A DNA stretch of 64,000 bases from Streptomyces bungoensis (GTDB lineage Bacteria > Actinomycetota > Actinomycetes > Streptomycetales > Streptomycetaceae). This document shows, in pieces, positions 50,861 to 59,284 of the stretch (its first letter is position 1; each line of letters starts with the position of its first letter). The stretch spans positions 66,411 to 130,410 of the forward strand of contig NZ_KQ948869.1 of assembly GCF_001514215.1 (NCBI RefSeq), written 5' to 3'. The translations under genes were made by a program, and so were the position numbers. The notes under the pieces were generated by a model that saw only the letters and a list, made by a program, of their open reading frames with translations, had not been told where the DNA came from and made no database searches.

Positions 50861-51925
50861 ATGGGATCTTTGAGCTCGCCTGCACTGCTGGTGCTCTTCC
50901 TGGCCAGTGCGGCCGTCATCTGGTACGCGGGGATCAAGCTGTCCGACACGACCGATGTGCTCTCCGAACGTCTCCACCTCGGCGGCGCGTTGGGCGGCCT
51001 GATCCTTCTGGCGATCGCCACGAACCTGCCGGAGATCGCCATCACGGCCGGCGCTGCCGTGGCCGGTCAGCTCGGGGTGGCGGTGGGCAACATCCTGGGC
51101 GGCATCGCCGTCCAGACGGTCGTACTGGTCGTCCTGGACGCGGCGGGGGTACGGCCGCGCGCCCCGCTGACCCGGCTGGCCGCCAGTCTCGTCCTGGTCC
51201 TGGAGGGCGCGCTGGTCATCGCCGTGCTGGGCGTGGTCGTCATGGGCACGCAGTTGTCCGGCGGCCTGGCCTTCGCCCGGCTCAGCCCGGCAGCCGTGGT
51301 CGTCGCCGCCTTCTGGGTGATCGGCCTGCTGCTGCTGAACCGGGCCGGCAAGGGGCTGCCGTGGCGGGAGGGCGGGGACGCCCCCGGCGCTCAGCCGGAG
51401 CCGCGGGGCCACTCCAAGGGCAAGAAGGAGAAGGCCGCCACCGGCAAGGGCGTCAGCACCGGGCGAGCGGCGCTGGTCTTCACCGCCGCCGCCGTGGCGA
51501 CGCTGGTCGCCGGTGTGGTGATCGAGCGCAGCGGTGAGGAGTTCTTCGCCCGGCAGGGCCTGAGCGGCATCCTCTTCGGCGCGACCGTGCTGGCCACCGC
51601 CACCTCCCTGCCGGAGATCAGCACCGGGCTGACCTCGACGAAGCTGGGCGACTACCAGCTCGCCATCAGCGACATCTTCGGCGGCAACGCCTTCTTGCCG
51701 GTGCTGTTCCTGCCGGCCACCGTCATCTCCGGCAAGCCGGTGCTTCCCGACGCTCACCACACCGACATCTACCTCACCGCCCTCGGCATCATCCTGACCA
51801 CCGTCTACATCACCGGGCTGATCTTCCGGCCGCAGCGGCAGTATCTGCGGATGGGCGTCGACAGCATCGCCGTCCTCGTGCTCTACGCCATAGGCATCGC
51901 CGGCCTGACCACCATCGGCGGCTGA
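50861..51925 (+). CDS. Na+/Ca2+ (cation) exchanger family protein, 354 aa
   Basis: About ten transmembrane helices in two inverted halves with the exchanger alpha-repeats: LLAIATNLPEIAITAGAAVAGQLGVAVGNILGGIAVQT (alpha-1) and ATVLATATSLPEISTGLTSTKLGDYQLAISDIFGGNAFLPVLF (alpha-2), which supply the Glu, Asn and Thr/Ser residues that bind cations. A charged cytoplasmic loop (residues 170-200) separates the halves. ATG 50861 lacks a strong binding site. Exports Ca2+ or another cation in exchange for protons or sodium. Confidence 0.92.
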   Translation: MGSLSSPALLVLFLASAAVIWYAGIKLSDTTDVLSERLHLGGALGGLILLAIATNLPEIAITAGAAVAGQLGVAVGNILGGIAVQTVVLVVLDAAGVRPRAPLTRLAASLVLVLEGALVIAVLGVVVMGTQLSGGLAFARLSPAAVVVAAFWVIGLLLLNRAGKGLPWREGGDAPGAQPEPRGHSKGKKEKAATGKGVSTGRAALVFTAAAVATLVAGVVIERSGEEFFARQGLSGILFGATVLATATSLPEISTGLTSTKLGDYQLAISDIFGGNAFLPVLFLPATVISGKPVLPDAHHTDIYLTALGIILTTVYITGLIFRPQRQYLRMGVDSIAVLVLYAIGIAGLTTIGG

Positions 51926-52055
51926 CCATGCCGTGACCGCTCGGCGACGCAACCCACCCTCATCCGCCTCGTCAGCGCTCTGGCAGACGGCCTGGCGCGC
52001 CGGCCGCGAACACCGGCGCCGGCACGGCGATCGGCGCCGTCAGTGGCATCCGTGC

Positions 52056-53039
52056 TCACCCGGGGCGCTTCACGGCCCGGCCGACCAGGAAGGTCTCCGC
52101 GGCGGTGATGCCCAGACCGGTGAGGTCCTCGCTGATGAAGCGGTACAGCGCTGCGGTGTCCGGCAGCCACAGCGCCAGGGAGAGGTTGCTGCGCCCGGTG
52201 CCGGCCAGTGCGCCGTGCACGGCCGGGTGTGCGGCGAGGGCCCGGCCGGCCGCGTCCAGCCGGTCGGGCGGGAGTTGCAGCCACACGTTGGCGTCGACAT
52301 GCAGGCCCAGCCGCCGGGGATCGACCACGACCTCCGTGCGCAGCAGGCCCTCGGAGAGCAGCGCGGCCAGTCGCCGGCGGACCGTCGAGGCCGGGTGACC
52401 GGTGCGCTCGGCGACAGCCGACGCGGACGACCGGCCGTCCTCGGCCAGAGCGGCTGCGATGGCCCGGTCGGCCTCGTCCAACTCCCGCCACGCCGGGGCG
52501 ACGCACGGCGGAGTGAGCGCCTGCCGCTCGGCCGGGGCGAGCACGTCCAGCCGCCACTCGTGGGCCTGGCGGAAGGCGTGCAGCACCGTCTGCGCCTCCA
52601 CCGAGGTGACGGCGCTGGTGGCGGGCAGTTGCTCGAAGAGCAGGCGGTTGCGCTGGGCGGCGGACCCGCGGGTGAACTGGACGGCGTGGATCTCGTCCCC
52701 CGCGGCGGACACGTCCAGGAACGGGATGTCGTCCCGGGCGGCGAGCGCCGCGACGATCTGCTGAAGCCTGCCGCGCAGCACGCGGATGCGGAGCTGTACC
52801 GCTCCCAGATCCGGGGGCTGCGCCAGGCGGCCGCGGACGCGGACGGTGCCCTGGCGGGTCAGGGCCCCAAGCCGCCGGTGCACCTCGCGGGTGCTGACGC
52901 CGAGTACGCTCGCCAGCCGCTCCGCGGCCGCGCGGCCGTCGCACTGCAGCGCGGCGATCAGACGCTGGTCGGCGGCCGACAGGACGTCAGCGTCACCCGG
53001 GTCGGGGGCGCCGCCGTGGTTGCCTTCGCTGTGCTTCAC
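52056..53039 (-). CDS. Lrp/AsnC-family regulator with two tandem units, 327 aa
   Basis: Two AsnC-type helix-turn-helices occur in one chain: LSAADQRLIAALQCDGRAAAERLASVLGVSTREVHRRLGALTRQGTVRVRG (residues 20-70) and LDEADRAIAAALAEDGRSSASAVAERTGHPASTVRRRLAALLSEGLLRTEVVVDP (about 188-242), each followed by an AsnC/RAM-like domain. Such double-AsnC proteins are common in streptomycetes. GTG 53039 has no clear binding site. It lies 19 bases downstream of the IMPase-like gene, in the same direction, and may be cotranscribed with it. Confidence 0.9.
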   Translation of the reverse strand: MKHSEGNHGGAPDPGDADVLSAADQRLIAALQCDGRAAAERLASVLGVSTREVHRRLGALTRQGTVRVRGRLAQPPDLGAVQLRIRVLRGRLQQIVAALAARDDIPFLDVSAAGDEIHAVQFTRGSAAQRNRLLFEQLPATSAVTSVEAQTVLHAFRQAHEWRLDVLAPAERQALTPPCVAPAWRELDEADRAIAAALAEDGRSSASAVAERTGHPASTVRRRLAALLSEGLLRTEVVVDPRRLGLHVDANVWLQLPPDRLDAAGRALAAHPAVHGALAGTGRSNLSLALWLPDTAALYRFISEDLTGLGITAAETFLVGRAVKRPG

Positions 53040-53058
53040 ACCGTGCAGTGTGGCGGCG

Positions 53059-53850
53059 TCAGCCGAGGATCGTGTCGAGGATCAGGGGATGCAGCGGCTG
53101 CGGCGCGGCGAGGAAGCCGTCGGCGCCGGCCCGCCACGGCCGTCCGGCGAGGTCGGTGACGGTCAGGCCGGCCTCCGCGGCGATCAGCGCGGGGCCGATC
53201 AGGTTGGCGTCGTCGGTGCCGTACTGCCAGAACCCGTCCAGCCGGCCGGCCGCGGTGTCGGCGATCTGCCAGGAGGTGGCGCCGAGGTCGCGGACCGCGC
53301 CCGCCTTCGGGAGCAGCGCGCTCAGCGACCGGCCGGCGCCCCGTACGGCCTCGGGCTCGCGGGCGACACCCGGCGGCTGGCTGGTGCCCAGCAGGGCGGC
53401 GTCGAGCGTGCGCTTGCCGGAGGGGCGCATCGGCCTTCCGTCACGCAGGGCGCCGCCGCCCGGCGCCGCGACGCAGGTCTCGCCGAGCAACGGGTGGTGC
53501 AGCACCGTGGCCACCGCTCGGCGCTCGCGCACCAGGGTGAGCGAGACGCACCACTGCGGCAGCCCTTGGAGGAACTGCACCGCGCCGTCCACGGCGTCGG
53601 CGATCCACACCTCCCCGTCCCCGGGCAGGCGGGTGTCCAGTTCGTCGGCCCACACGGCCCCGGGCCGCAGCGGGCCGAGGCGCTCGTGCAGCAGGGCCAG
53701 CGCGGGCTCGTCGACGGCCGAGAAGCGGTGCAGGAACTCCTCCCGGTCCCGGGCCGGCTCGGGAGGGAGGTCGAACGTGCGCACCAGCGCGCCGACGGCG
53801 TGGACGGCTTCGGTCATCGGTTCGAGCAGCTGGGAGTCAGCGGGTGACAT
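53059..53850 (-). CDS. Inositol-monophosphatase-fold protein with altered motifs, 263 aa
   Basis: The fold is recognisable from VWIADAVDGAVQFLQGLPQWCVSLTLVRERRAVATVLHHPLLGETCVAAPGGGAL and DDANLIGPALIAAEAGLTVTDLAGRPW. The canonical metal motif DPxDGTxNF reads DAVDGAVQF, and the usual W-D of the C-terminal motif is TDD. The acidic residues are kept but Pro, Thr and Asn are changed, so activity or substrate may differ. ATG 53850 follows GGAGGGACCCCC. Next to an AsnC regulator. Confidence 0.83.
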   Translation of the reverse strand: MSPADSQLLEPMTEAVHAVGALVRTFDLPPEPARDREEFLHRFSAVDEPALALLHERLGPLRPGAVWADELDTRLPGDGEVWIADAVDGAVQFLQGLPQWCVSLTLVRERRAVATVLHHPLLGETCVAAPGGGALRDGRPMRPSGKRTLDAALLGTSQPPGVAREPEAVRGAGRSLSALLPKAGAVRDLGATSWQIADTAAGRLDGFWQYGTDDANLIGPALIAAEAGLTVTDLAGRPWRAGADGFLAAPQPLHPLILDTILG

Positions 53851-54318
53851 GGCGGGGGTCCCTCCGGTCGCGGTCCTGCACTGCGGGGTGTGAGAGGAGC
53901 CTGCCGTCGTGCAGGCGGTGAGGGCTGTCAGGAGGGCCGTTCGCGGTCGAAACTCGCGCCATCGGTCGATACGATGAGCGATCCTGCCGCCCAGGCCCCT
54001 CTCTGTGGCTGCCCGGGCCGGGGCTTGTCATCCACCCGGTGACCAGCGACGTCACCGCCCATGCTCCCGTCGCCGGGCGCAGAGCGGCCTCGGTGCCTCG
54101 GCGGTCAGCCCTGTGCGGTGGGGCGCAGCACCGTCGACTGGCGACGACCTCGTCAGCGGCCACATCGCGCGGTTGCCGACCCGGGCCGTCCGCACCGCGC
54201 TGCCCGGCGTGGAACCCGCCGCATCGCGGGCGGCCGCAGGCCAGTTCGACCCGCTCTCGCTGCGCGAACGGGCCGGCCTGCTGCGCGACGCCCTCGCCGC
54301 CCAGGCACTTGCTCCCAC
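53851..54318 (+). other. 468-base stretch with an unrecognised coding-like tail
   Basis: No complete gene. From about 54168 to 54333 one frame reads HIARLPTRAVRTALPGVEPAASRAAAGQFDPLSLRERAGLLRDALAAQALAPTN, which looks like real helical protein, but it lacks a credible start and ends at the TetR operator. It may be the remnant of a deleted gene. The rest (53851-54160) holds the IMPase promoter; nothing else is supported. Confidence 0.3.
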
Positions 54319-54346
54319 TAATCGAACGAACTAGTCTGTTTGATTA
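54319..54346. promoter_or_regulatory. Imperfect inverted repeat before the TetR gene
   Basis: TAATC and GATTA bracket GAACGAACTAGTCTGTTT; AAC/GTT pairs inside extend the symmetry. It overlaps an AT-rich stretch just before the AAGGAGG ribosome binding site, the right place for TetR autoregulation. Confidence 0.5.
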
Positions 54347-54359
54347 AGGAGGTGCGGTG

Positions 54360-54932
54360 ATGGCGACGCGGATCAGGAAGACCAAGTCCGAGGAGAGGAT
54401 CCTCGGCGCGGCGGCGGAGCTGTTCTACGCGAACGGGCTGCGTGGAGTCGGCATCGATCAGGTGATCGCGGCGTCGGGCGTCGCGAAGTCGACCCTGTAC
54501 GTGCACTTCCGCACCAAGGAGGAGCTGGTCGCCGCGTACCTGCGCAGGACCGACGACTCCTGGACGGCACAGCTGCAGGACGCCGCCGCCCGTACCGGCG
54601 ACGACCCCCGTGAACAGCTCGTCGGCCTGTTCGACGCGCTGACGGACGCCTTCGACCGGCACGGCTTCTTCGGCTGCCCGTTCGTCAGCGCGGCCGTCGA
54701 AGCCGACCTGGACTCCGAGGCCCGGGCCGTCACCGTGCAGCACACCCGGCGCCGCCACGCCTGGCTGACCGAGCTGAGCGAGCGGGCCGGAGCCACCGCC
54801 CCGGACGCACTTGCCCGGCACATCGGACTCCTGATCGACGGAGCCCTGACCTCGGGACGCCTGCTCCAGGACCGCGCCGTCGTCGAGGAGGCGAAGTCCG
54901 CGGCACGCCTGCTCGTGACCGCCCACACCTGA
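54360..54932 (+). CDS. TetR/AcrR-family transcriptional regulator, 190 aa
   Basis: Helix-turn-helix at the N-terminus: RILGAAAELFYANGLRGVGIDQVIAASGVAKSTLYVHFRTKEELVAAYL (residues 12-60), then a helical ligand domain with FGCPFVSAAVEADLDSEARAV, which resembles the TetR subgroup controlling oxidoreductases. ATG 54360 sits 7 bases after AAGGAGG; GTG 54357 is too close. It is followed 66 bases later by a quinone oxidoreductase gene that it probably controls together with itself. Confidence 0.9.
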   Translation: MATRIRKTKSEERILGAAAELFYANGLRGVGIDQVIAASGVAKSTLYVHFRTKEELVAAYLRRTDDSWTAQLQDAAARTGDDPREQLVGLFDALTDAFDRHGFFGCPFVSAAVEADLDSEARAVTVQHTRRRHAWLTELSERAGATAPDALARHIGLLIDGALTSGRLLQDRAVVEEAKSAARLLVTAHT

Positions 54933-54998
54933 CCGCACCCGGTGCGGCGCCGCGCCGGTCCGCTCCCACCCCAGCACGACAGGAAAAGAGGCGCAGTC

Positions 54999-55982
54999 AT
55001 GCGCGCAGTGGTCCTCCACGAGTTCGGCACCCCGCTGGTCCTCGGCGAGATCGACGTACCCACCCCCGGCCCGGGCCAGGTACTGGTCAAGGTCGGCGCC
55101 AGCGGCGTCAACCCGCTGGACACCAAGATCCGGGCCGGCAAGGCCGCCCACGCCCGGCGCACGCTGCCGGCCGTCCTCGGCCTGGACCTGGCCGGCGTGG
55201 TCGAGGAGGTCGGTCCTGATGTCCACGGCTTCGCGCCCGGCGACGAGGTCTTCGGCATGACCGGCGGCGTCGGCGACGTGCAGGGCTCCCTCGCCGAGTA
55301 CGCGGCCGTCGACGCCCGTCTACTGGCCGGCAAGCCGGCCGCCCTCACCCTCCGGGAGGCCGCCGCCCTGCCGCTCGTCTTCATCACGGCCTGGGAGGGC
55401 CTGGTCGACCGGGCGCAGGTCCGCGCGGGGCAGAAGGTCCTCGTCCACGGCGGGGCCGGCGGCATCGGCCATGTGGCCGTCCAGATCGCCCGAGCCCGCG
55501 GTGCCGAGGTCTTCGCCACCGCCTCGCCCGCGCGACACGAGGTCGTCGAGCGACTGGGAGCCACCCCGATCGACTACACCGCCTCCTCCGTCGAGGAGTA
55601 CGTCGCCGAGTACACCGGCGGTGAGGGCTTCGACGTCGTCTTCGACACCGTCGGCGGTTCCGTGCTCGACGCCTCCTTCACGGCGGTGCGCACCTACACG
55701 GGCCACGTCGTCAGCGCCCTGGGCTGGGGGACCCACAGCATCGCCCCGCTGTCCTTCCGCGGGGCGACCTACTCCGGCGTCTTCACCCTGCTGCCCCTGC
55801 TGACCGGGCGCGGTCGGGAGCACCACGGCGAGATCATGCGCGAAGCGGCCGCCCTCGCCGACGCCGGGGCACTCAGGCCACTGCTCGACCCGCGGCACTT
55901 CACGCTCGCCGACGTCGCCGAGGCCCACGCGGCCGTGGAGAGCGGCACCGCGCAGGGCAAGATCGTGGTCGACGTCGGCTGA
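54999..55982 (+). CDS. Zinc-independent NADP-dependent quinone oxidoreductase (MDR superfamily), 327 aa
   Basis: Medium-chain dehydrogenase/reductase with the N-terminal GroES-like domain (MRAVVLHEFGTPLVLGEIDVPTPGPGQVLVKVGASGVNPLDTKIRAG) and the Rossmann motif VLVHGGAGGIGHVAVQIARARGAEVFATASP (about residues 146-176). No zinc-binding cysteines, so it belongs with quinone oxidoreductases. ATG 54999 follows AAAGAGGCGCAGTC. Probably in the TetR regulon; electrophile or quinone detoxification is the usual role of such pairs (inference). Confidence 0.9.
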   Translation: MRAVVLHEFGTPLVLGEIDVPTPGPGQVLVKVGASGVNPLDTKIRAGKAAHARRTLPAVLGLDLAGVVEEVGPDVHGFAPGDEVFGMTGGVGDVQGSLAEYAAVDARLLAGKPAALTLREAAALPLVFITAWEGLVDRAQVRAGQKVLVHGGAGGIGHVAVQIARARGAEVFATASPARHEVVERLGATPIDYTASSVEEYVAEYTGGEGFDVVFDTVGGSVLDASFTAVRTYTGHVVSALGWGTHSIAPLSFRGATYSGVFTLLPLLTGRGREHHGEIMREAAALADAGALRPLLDPRHFTLADVAEAHAAVESGTAQGKIVVDVG

Positions 55983-55995
55983 CCGTGCAGCGCGA

Positions 55996-56798
55996 ATGAG
56001 CGGCGGCGACGCACGGGGCTTTCGTCAACCCCGCCGACGGACCGCACAGCCGGCGTCTCGCGTGGCTGGCGTCCGACGCCGACTCCTCCATTCCTGTCGG
56101 GACGCCCTTTCTACGGCTGTCCACCGATCCTGGACAAGAGCATCTGGCCGAACTGACCCTCCATGTCCATCCCGGGGAGCGGCGCAAGAGCGTCGGTTCC
56201 CGGCTCCTCGACGCGGCCGTGGCCACGGCCCGGGACAATGTCCGACGCTGCGTCGTCGCGCAGGCCGAGGCCGGATCGCCCGGCGACCACTTTCTGTCGG
56301 CGCGCGGCTTCCGCAAGGTCCTCACCCTGAGGTTCGCCCGCTTGCCCCTGGCCGAAGTGGACACCGCCGCCCTCGACGAGATCATCGAGCATCCGCATAC
56401 CGGCTACCGGCTGATGTCGTGGCAGGGAACCGTCCCCGACTGCCTTGCCCAGACGTTCGCCGCCTCCCGTCGTGCCACGGACGACATGCCCATGGACGCT
56501 ACCGACCACGGCACCTTGACCTGGGACGTGGACCGCGTCAAGGCCGCGGCGAAGGCCGTCGAACAGCGCGGCGACCGGCTGCACACCGACGTCGCCGTCG
56601 ACGTCTCCAACGGCTCGATCGCAGGGTTCACCGAACTCGTCATCCCCGGCGACGGCACCGGTGACGGCCGGCACTACGGCACCGGTGTGCTGCCCGAGCA
56701 CCGGGGACACGGCCTCGGCCGATGGATGAAGGCCGAGTCGATCCGAGAGGCCCGAGCGCTTCATCCGGACCTGGGTGGCCTTCTGACCGACATCGCCG
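55996..56798 (+). pseudogene. GNAT-family acetyltransferase gene, 5' part, interrupted by the 56799-62051 insertion
   Basis: A frame reading FVNPADGPHSRRLAWLASDADSSIP...LHVHPGERRKSVGSRLLDAAVATARD...GRHYGTGVLPEHRGHGLGRWMKAESIREARALHPDLGGLLTDIA is a double-GNAT acetyltransferase. ATG 55996 (MSGGDARG) joins it only through a one-base frameshift near 56020, as a TGA at 55997 closes the main frame. At 56798 the homology stops within the C-terminal acetyl-CoA domain. The missing end, DSNTHMTQINDSLGHTPTH...QLDL, is found at 62052-62149, so the gene is broken by an insertion and also frameshifted. Not functional as an acetyltransferase. Confidence 0.8.
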
Positions 56799-56849
56799 TC
56801 TTCCCTGTTGGATTGGCGTGTTGAAGCGGATCGAGCAGGGGGTGGATAA

Positions 56850-57100
56850 GTGCTGGGTTGGCGTACGTTCTGGGTGCCAACAGATCGCCAAGTGGCGTTG
56901 GACCGGGTGCCCGTTCTGGCCGGGTGGGAGGACCTGGCCGTACGTGACGATCGCGTTGGGATTCATCCTGGGATCCGATTCTTCTTTCTCCGGACTACCG
57001 GATCGACGAGGTACTGAGCCGGTATCTGTGCCGGTCATCGTTCGCCCGTCTCGCGCAGGAGACGAAGCGCAACTACACGGACGACTACTGCCTGTTCTTG
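56850..57100 (+). pseudogene. N-terminal fragment of a tyrosine integrase
   Basis: GTG 56850, after AGGGGGTGGATAA, starts a frame WRTFWVPTDRQVALDRVPVLAGWEDLAVRDDRVGIHPGIRFFF that needs a frameshift near 56975 to continue as SPDYRIDEVLSRYLCRSSFARLAQETKRNYTDDYCLFL. This is the N-terminal and core-binding (SAM-like) part of actinobacterial integrases. The catalytic domain is missing: the frame runs directly into the tail of a second, different integrase. Broken and inactive. Confidence 0.65.
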
Positions 57101-57527
57101 GGCATCTCCGGCCCGGCCGCGCGCCGCGCGATCCACGCCGCGGCGCAGGCACCGGCCTTCGCCGGCTCCATCCGCACCCACCGCCAGGCCCGCGACATCC
57201 TCGGCAACCCCGCCCTGACCGTCTACGACAACCCGCGCTCCTTGCTGATGTGCGTCTACAACCGGGATCGGGCCCTGTGCCACCGTCTGGACGCCGACGA
57301 CGCGCTGCGGCTGGACCGCTGCCGGCCGTCGGTGCGCGAACGACGCGCGCACCGACCATCATGCCGCCCAGCTCCTTCAGCACGCCCAGGCCCTGGAGAA
57401 GCAGGCCGCCTCCGAGACGGTTCCCGGCCCCCTCGCTGACCGCCTCGCCCGCCGCGCTGCCCTGCTGCGCACGCTGGCCGACCGCCACGAACACGACCGC
57501 ATCCACCCGCAGGAGCCGACCTCATGA
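57101..57527 (+). pseudogene. C-terminal fragment of a second, large tyrosine integrase, frameshifted
   Basis: The segment reads ARRAIHAAAQAPAFAGSIRTHRQARDILGNPALTVYDNPRSLLMCVYNRDRALCHR..., and after a one-base frameshift near 57330 continues CANDARTDHHAAQLLQHAQALEKQAASETVPGPLADRLARRAALLRTLADRHEHD. This Cys-rich tail with ARTD and CR-type motifs follows the catalytic domain in the larger integrase of the actinobacterial two-integrase modules. The whole catalytic part is deleted. Its TGA overlaps the ATG of the next gene as in intact modules. Confidence 0.65.
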
Positions 57528-57969
57528 GCCCAGCCCTGGACGAACGCGACCGCACTTGCGCGGCGATGGACCGCATCCTGGACGGCCGCCCCGAGCACTC
57601 CAACGGCGCCCTGACCATCGTCGCCCTCGCACGTGAAGCCGGTGTCCCCGCAACGCGCTCACCCAGCGCCGCCCAGACCTGAAGAACGAGTTCTATGACA
57701 AAGTCCGTGCCCGCGGGCAGATCCCGGACAGCGAGAAGCGGCTGCGCAGGCAGGTCCGGCGGCTGAAGGAATTGAGGGCCGCGGATACCGAAGAGATCGC
57801 CGGGATGAAAGCCGACGTGGAAGCGCTAATCGGTGCCCTCCACCAGTCCACAGTGGAGAACCGGGGACTGAGGCGGCAGTTGGCCGACGGTACCGGCGTG
57901 GTCCGGGTACGGCCCGCTCAACCCCGTACCAGGGACACCGCCCACCCCGCGTCGCCCGATCTCAAGTGA
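57524..57969 (+). pseudogene. DUF6262-like accessory gene of the integrase module, frameshifted
   Basis: Starts MSPALDERDRTCAAMDRILDGRPEHSNGALTIVALAREAGVP and then needs a one-base correction near 57650 to continue NALTQRRPDLKNEFYDKVRARGQIPDSEKRLRRQVRRLKELRAADTEEIAGMKADVEALIGALHQSTVENRGLRRQL, ending TAG-free to a TGA at 57967. A helix-turn-helix-like start and a coiled-coil C-terminus are typical of the small protein encoded third in actinobacterial integrase modules. The uncorrected frame stops at 57682. Confidence 0.7.
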
Positions 57970-58068
57970 TCACCCGCTGACGTGGCAGCGTCACTGATCC
58001 CGCTCCGCAGGAAATCGACACACCCGTGGCAGAAGGCGGACACCCGACCCGAGACATACGATGAGATA

Positions 58069-58090
58069 TACGCGAAAAATCTTTCGCGTA
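58069..58090. promoter_or_regulatory. Operator TACGCGAAA-N4-TTTCGCGTA in the first USP-like gene promoter
   Basis: Perfect 9-bp inverted repeat with a 4-base centre, followed 4 bases later by TTGACGTGAA. The same elements recur before the second USP-like gene (59167-59210). Likely binding site of the winged-helix protein at 58787-59125. Confidence 0.65.
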
Positions 58091-58166
58091 AGTATTGACG
58101 TGAATTTCGGGTGGCGGGGACGCTGGAAGTGCCCCTCCTTCCGTCCTCCCGGAAAGCGCGACCGTC

Positions 58167-58688
58167 ATGGATACCTTCCGCTCGAACTCCTCGCCCGCCC
58201 CGGGTGCCGCCTCCTCGGTCGCCCGCCGGCGGTTCCCGGTGGCCGCAGTGCTCGCCGACCGTCTGGATGACACCGCCGTGGTGGACGTGGCCGTCCGGCT
58301 CGCGTCCGCGCGCGGCGCACCGCTGCTGCTGATCGCAGTCATGCCTGCGCCGCCGCCCAGGGCCGGGGCCGTGTGCCCGGACTCGGCGGCGGCCCGCGCG
58401 GTGCTGGGGCGGGCCCTGCCGCGCCTGGCGCGCGCGGGGATCGCCCACCGGTCGGCCGTCTACCACCGCCCTGCCGTTCGCGGGGGCGGGCGGCTGCACG
58501 CGGCGAAGGCCCTGCTGGACACGGCGGTCCTGCACGGCTGCTCGCTGCTGGTGGTCTCGCGCAGCGGGCCGACGGGCCTGGATGCGTGCACGGTGATGGA
58601 GGCCGCCGTCATCCGCGGCGGCCCGTTCGTCCACGCGGCTTCGCCGGTGCCGTGGGCGGCGCTGGCCGTGCCCTGCCCCGGCCGCTGA
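58167..58688 (+). CDS. USP-like (universal-stress-protein-fold) protein, 173 aa, first paralogue
   Basis: Residues 20-165 have the alternating beta-alpha pattern of a single USP/Rossmann-like domain: RRRFPVAAVLADRLDDTAVVDVAVRLASARGAPLLLIAVMPAPPPRAG...ARAVLGRALPRLARAGIAHRSAVYHRP...AKALLDTAVLHGCSLLVVSRSGPTGLDACTVMEAAVIRGGPFVHAASP. The ATP-binding GxxG pattern of canonical USPs is not clear. It is about 45% identical to the gene at 59285 and shares a promoter layout with it. ATG 58167 has a moderate site (CGGAAAGCGCGACCGTC). Confidence 0.78.
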   Translation: MDTFRSNSSPAPGAASSVARRRFPVAAVLADRLDDTAVVDVAVRLASARGAPLLLIAVMPAPPPRAGAVCPDSAAARAVLGRALPRLARAGIAHRSAVYHRPAVRGGGRLHAAKALLDTAVLHGCSLLVVSRSGPTGLDACTVMEAAVIRGGPFVHAASPVPWAALAVPCPGR

Positions 58689-58704
58689 GGCTCGGGCAAA
58701 GGAT

Positions 58705-58743
58705 CGGTCCCGGCCGCCCCACTGGAGAGGGCGGCCGGGACCG
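58705..58743. terminator. Bidirectional terminator between USP-like and regulator genes
   Basis: Perfect 15-bp stem CGGTCCCGGCCGCCC and its complement with a 9-base loop, between two convergent genes inside the element. Confidence 0.8.
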
Positions 58744-58786
58744 GCTGCTGCACACCGGAGCGCCGCCACGTCCAGGCGCGTGCCGG

Positions 58787-59125
58787 TTACGAGGCGGCGC
58801 GTTCGCGGTCGTCGGCGGGGGTGTCCTCGCGGTGCAGGAAGGTGGCCAGGAGGTCGCCGACGGGGTGGCCTGCCTCGCTGGGATGGCGCAGGGCGACGGT
58901 GGGATCGATGGTGTAGCGGTTGCGGCGCCCGACGCGGGTCCGGGTGAGGTATCCGGCCGCTTCGAGGTCGGCGACGATGAGCTGGACGGCGCGTTCGGTG
59001 ATGCCGATGGCGTCGGCGACGTCGCGTCCGCGCGCTTCGGGGTCGCGGGCGAGGGTGATCAGGACCCGGGCGTGGTTGGTCAGGAAGGTCCACTGGTCGC
59101 CGCGCGGGCTGGAGGGCTGGCTCAT
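58787..59125 (-). CDS. Small winged-helix regulator of the element, about 112 aa
   Basis: Reads QWTFLTNHARVLITLARDPEARGRDVADAIGITERAVQLIVADLEAAGYLTRTRVGRRNRYTIDPTVALRHPSEAGHPVGDLL: a winged helix of the same family as the regulator at 35054-35404. Start codons at 59137, 59134 or 59125 are possible; none has a clear binding site, and a TATGAT box 5-16 bases upstream suggests a leaderless transcript. It is divergent from the second USP-like gene with the CGCGAAA-type palindrome between them, so it is the natural candidate regulator of both USP-like genes. Confidence 0.82.
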   Translation of the reverse strand: MSQPSSPRGDQWTFLTNHARVLITLARDPEARGRDVADAIGITERAVQLIVADLEAAGYLTRTRVGRRNRYTIDPTVALRHPSEAGHPVGDLLATFLHREDTPADDRERAAS

Positions 59126-59166
59126 GGCCTTCATCATACGAACCCGGCTTCGCATAACCAACATCA

Positions 59167-59204
59167 TTTCGCGAAAAATAATTGGCGAAAAAGTTTTCGC
59201 GTAA
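59167..59204. promoter_or_regulatory. Operators between the regulator and second USP-like gene
   Basis: A perfect TTTCGCGAAA palindrome (59167-59176) is followed by TTGGCGAAAA and TTTTCGCGTAA facing each other across two bases (59182-59204). The half-sites match the operator at 58069-58090. ATATCTGACGGGAAT follows, parallel to GTATTGACGTGAAT at the first gene. Confidence 0.65.
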
Positions 59205-59284
59205 TATCTGACGGGAATCAAAGGGTCAGGTGACGCTGGACACACCCCCATAACCCTCCACGACCCTGCTGAAAGGGGGTCACG

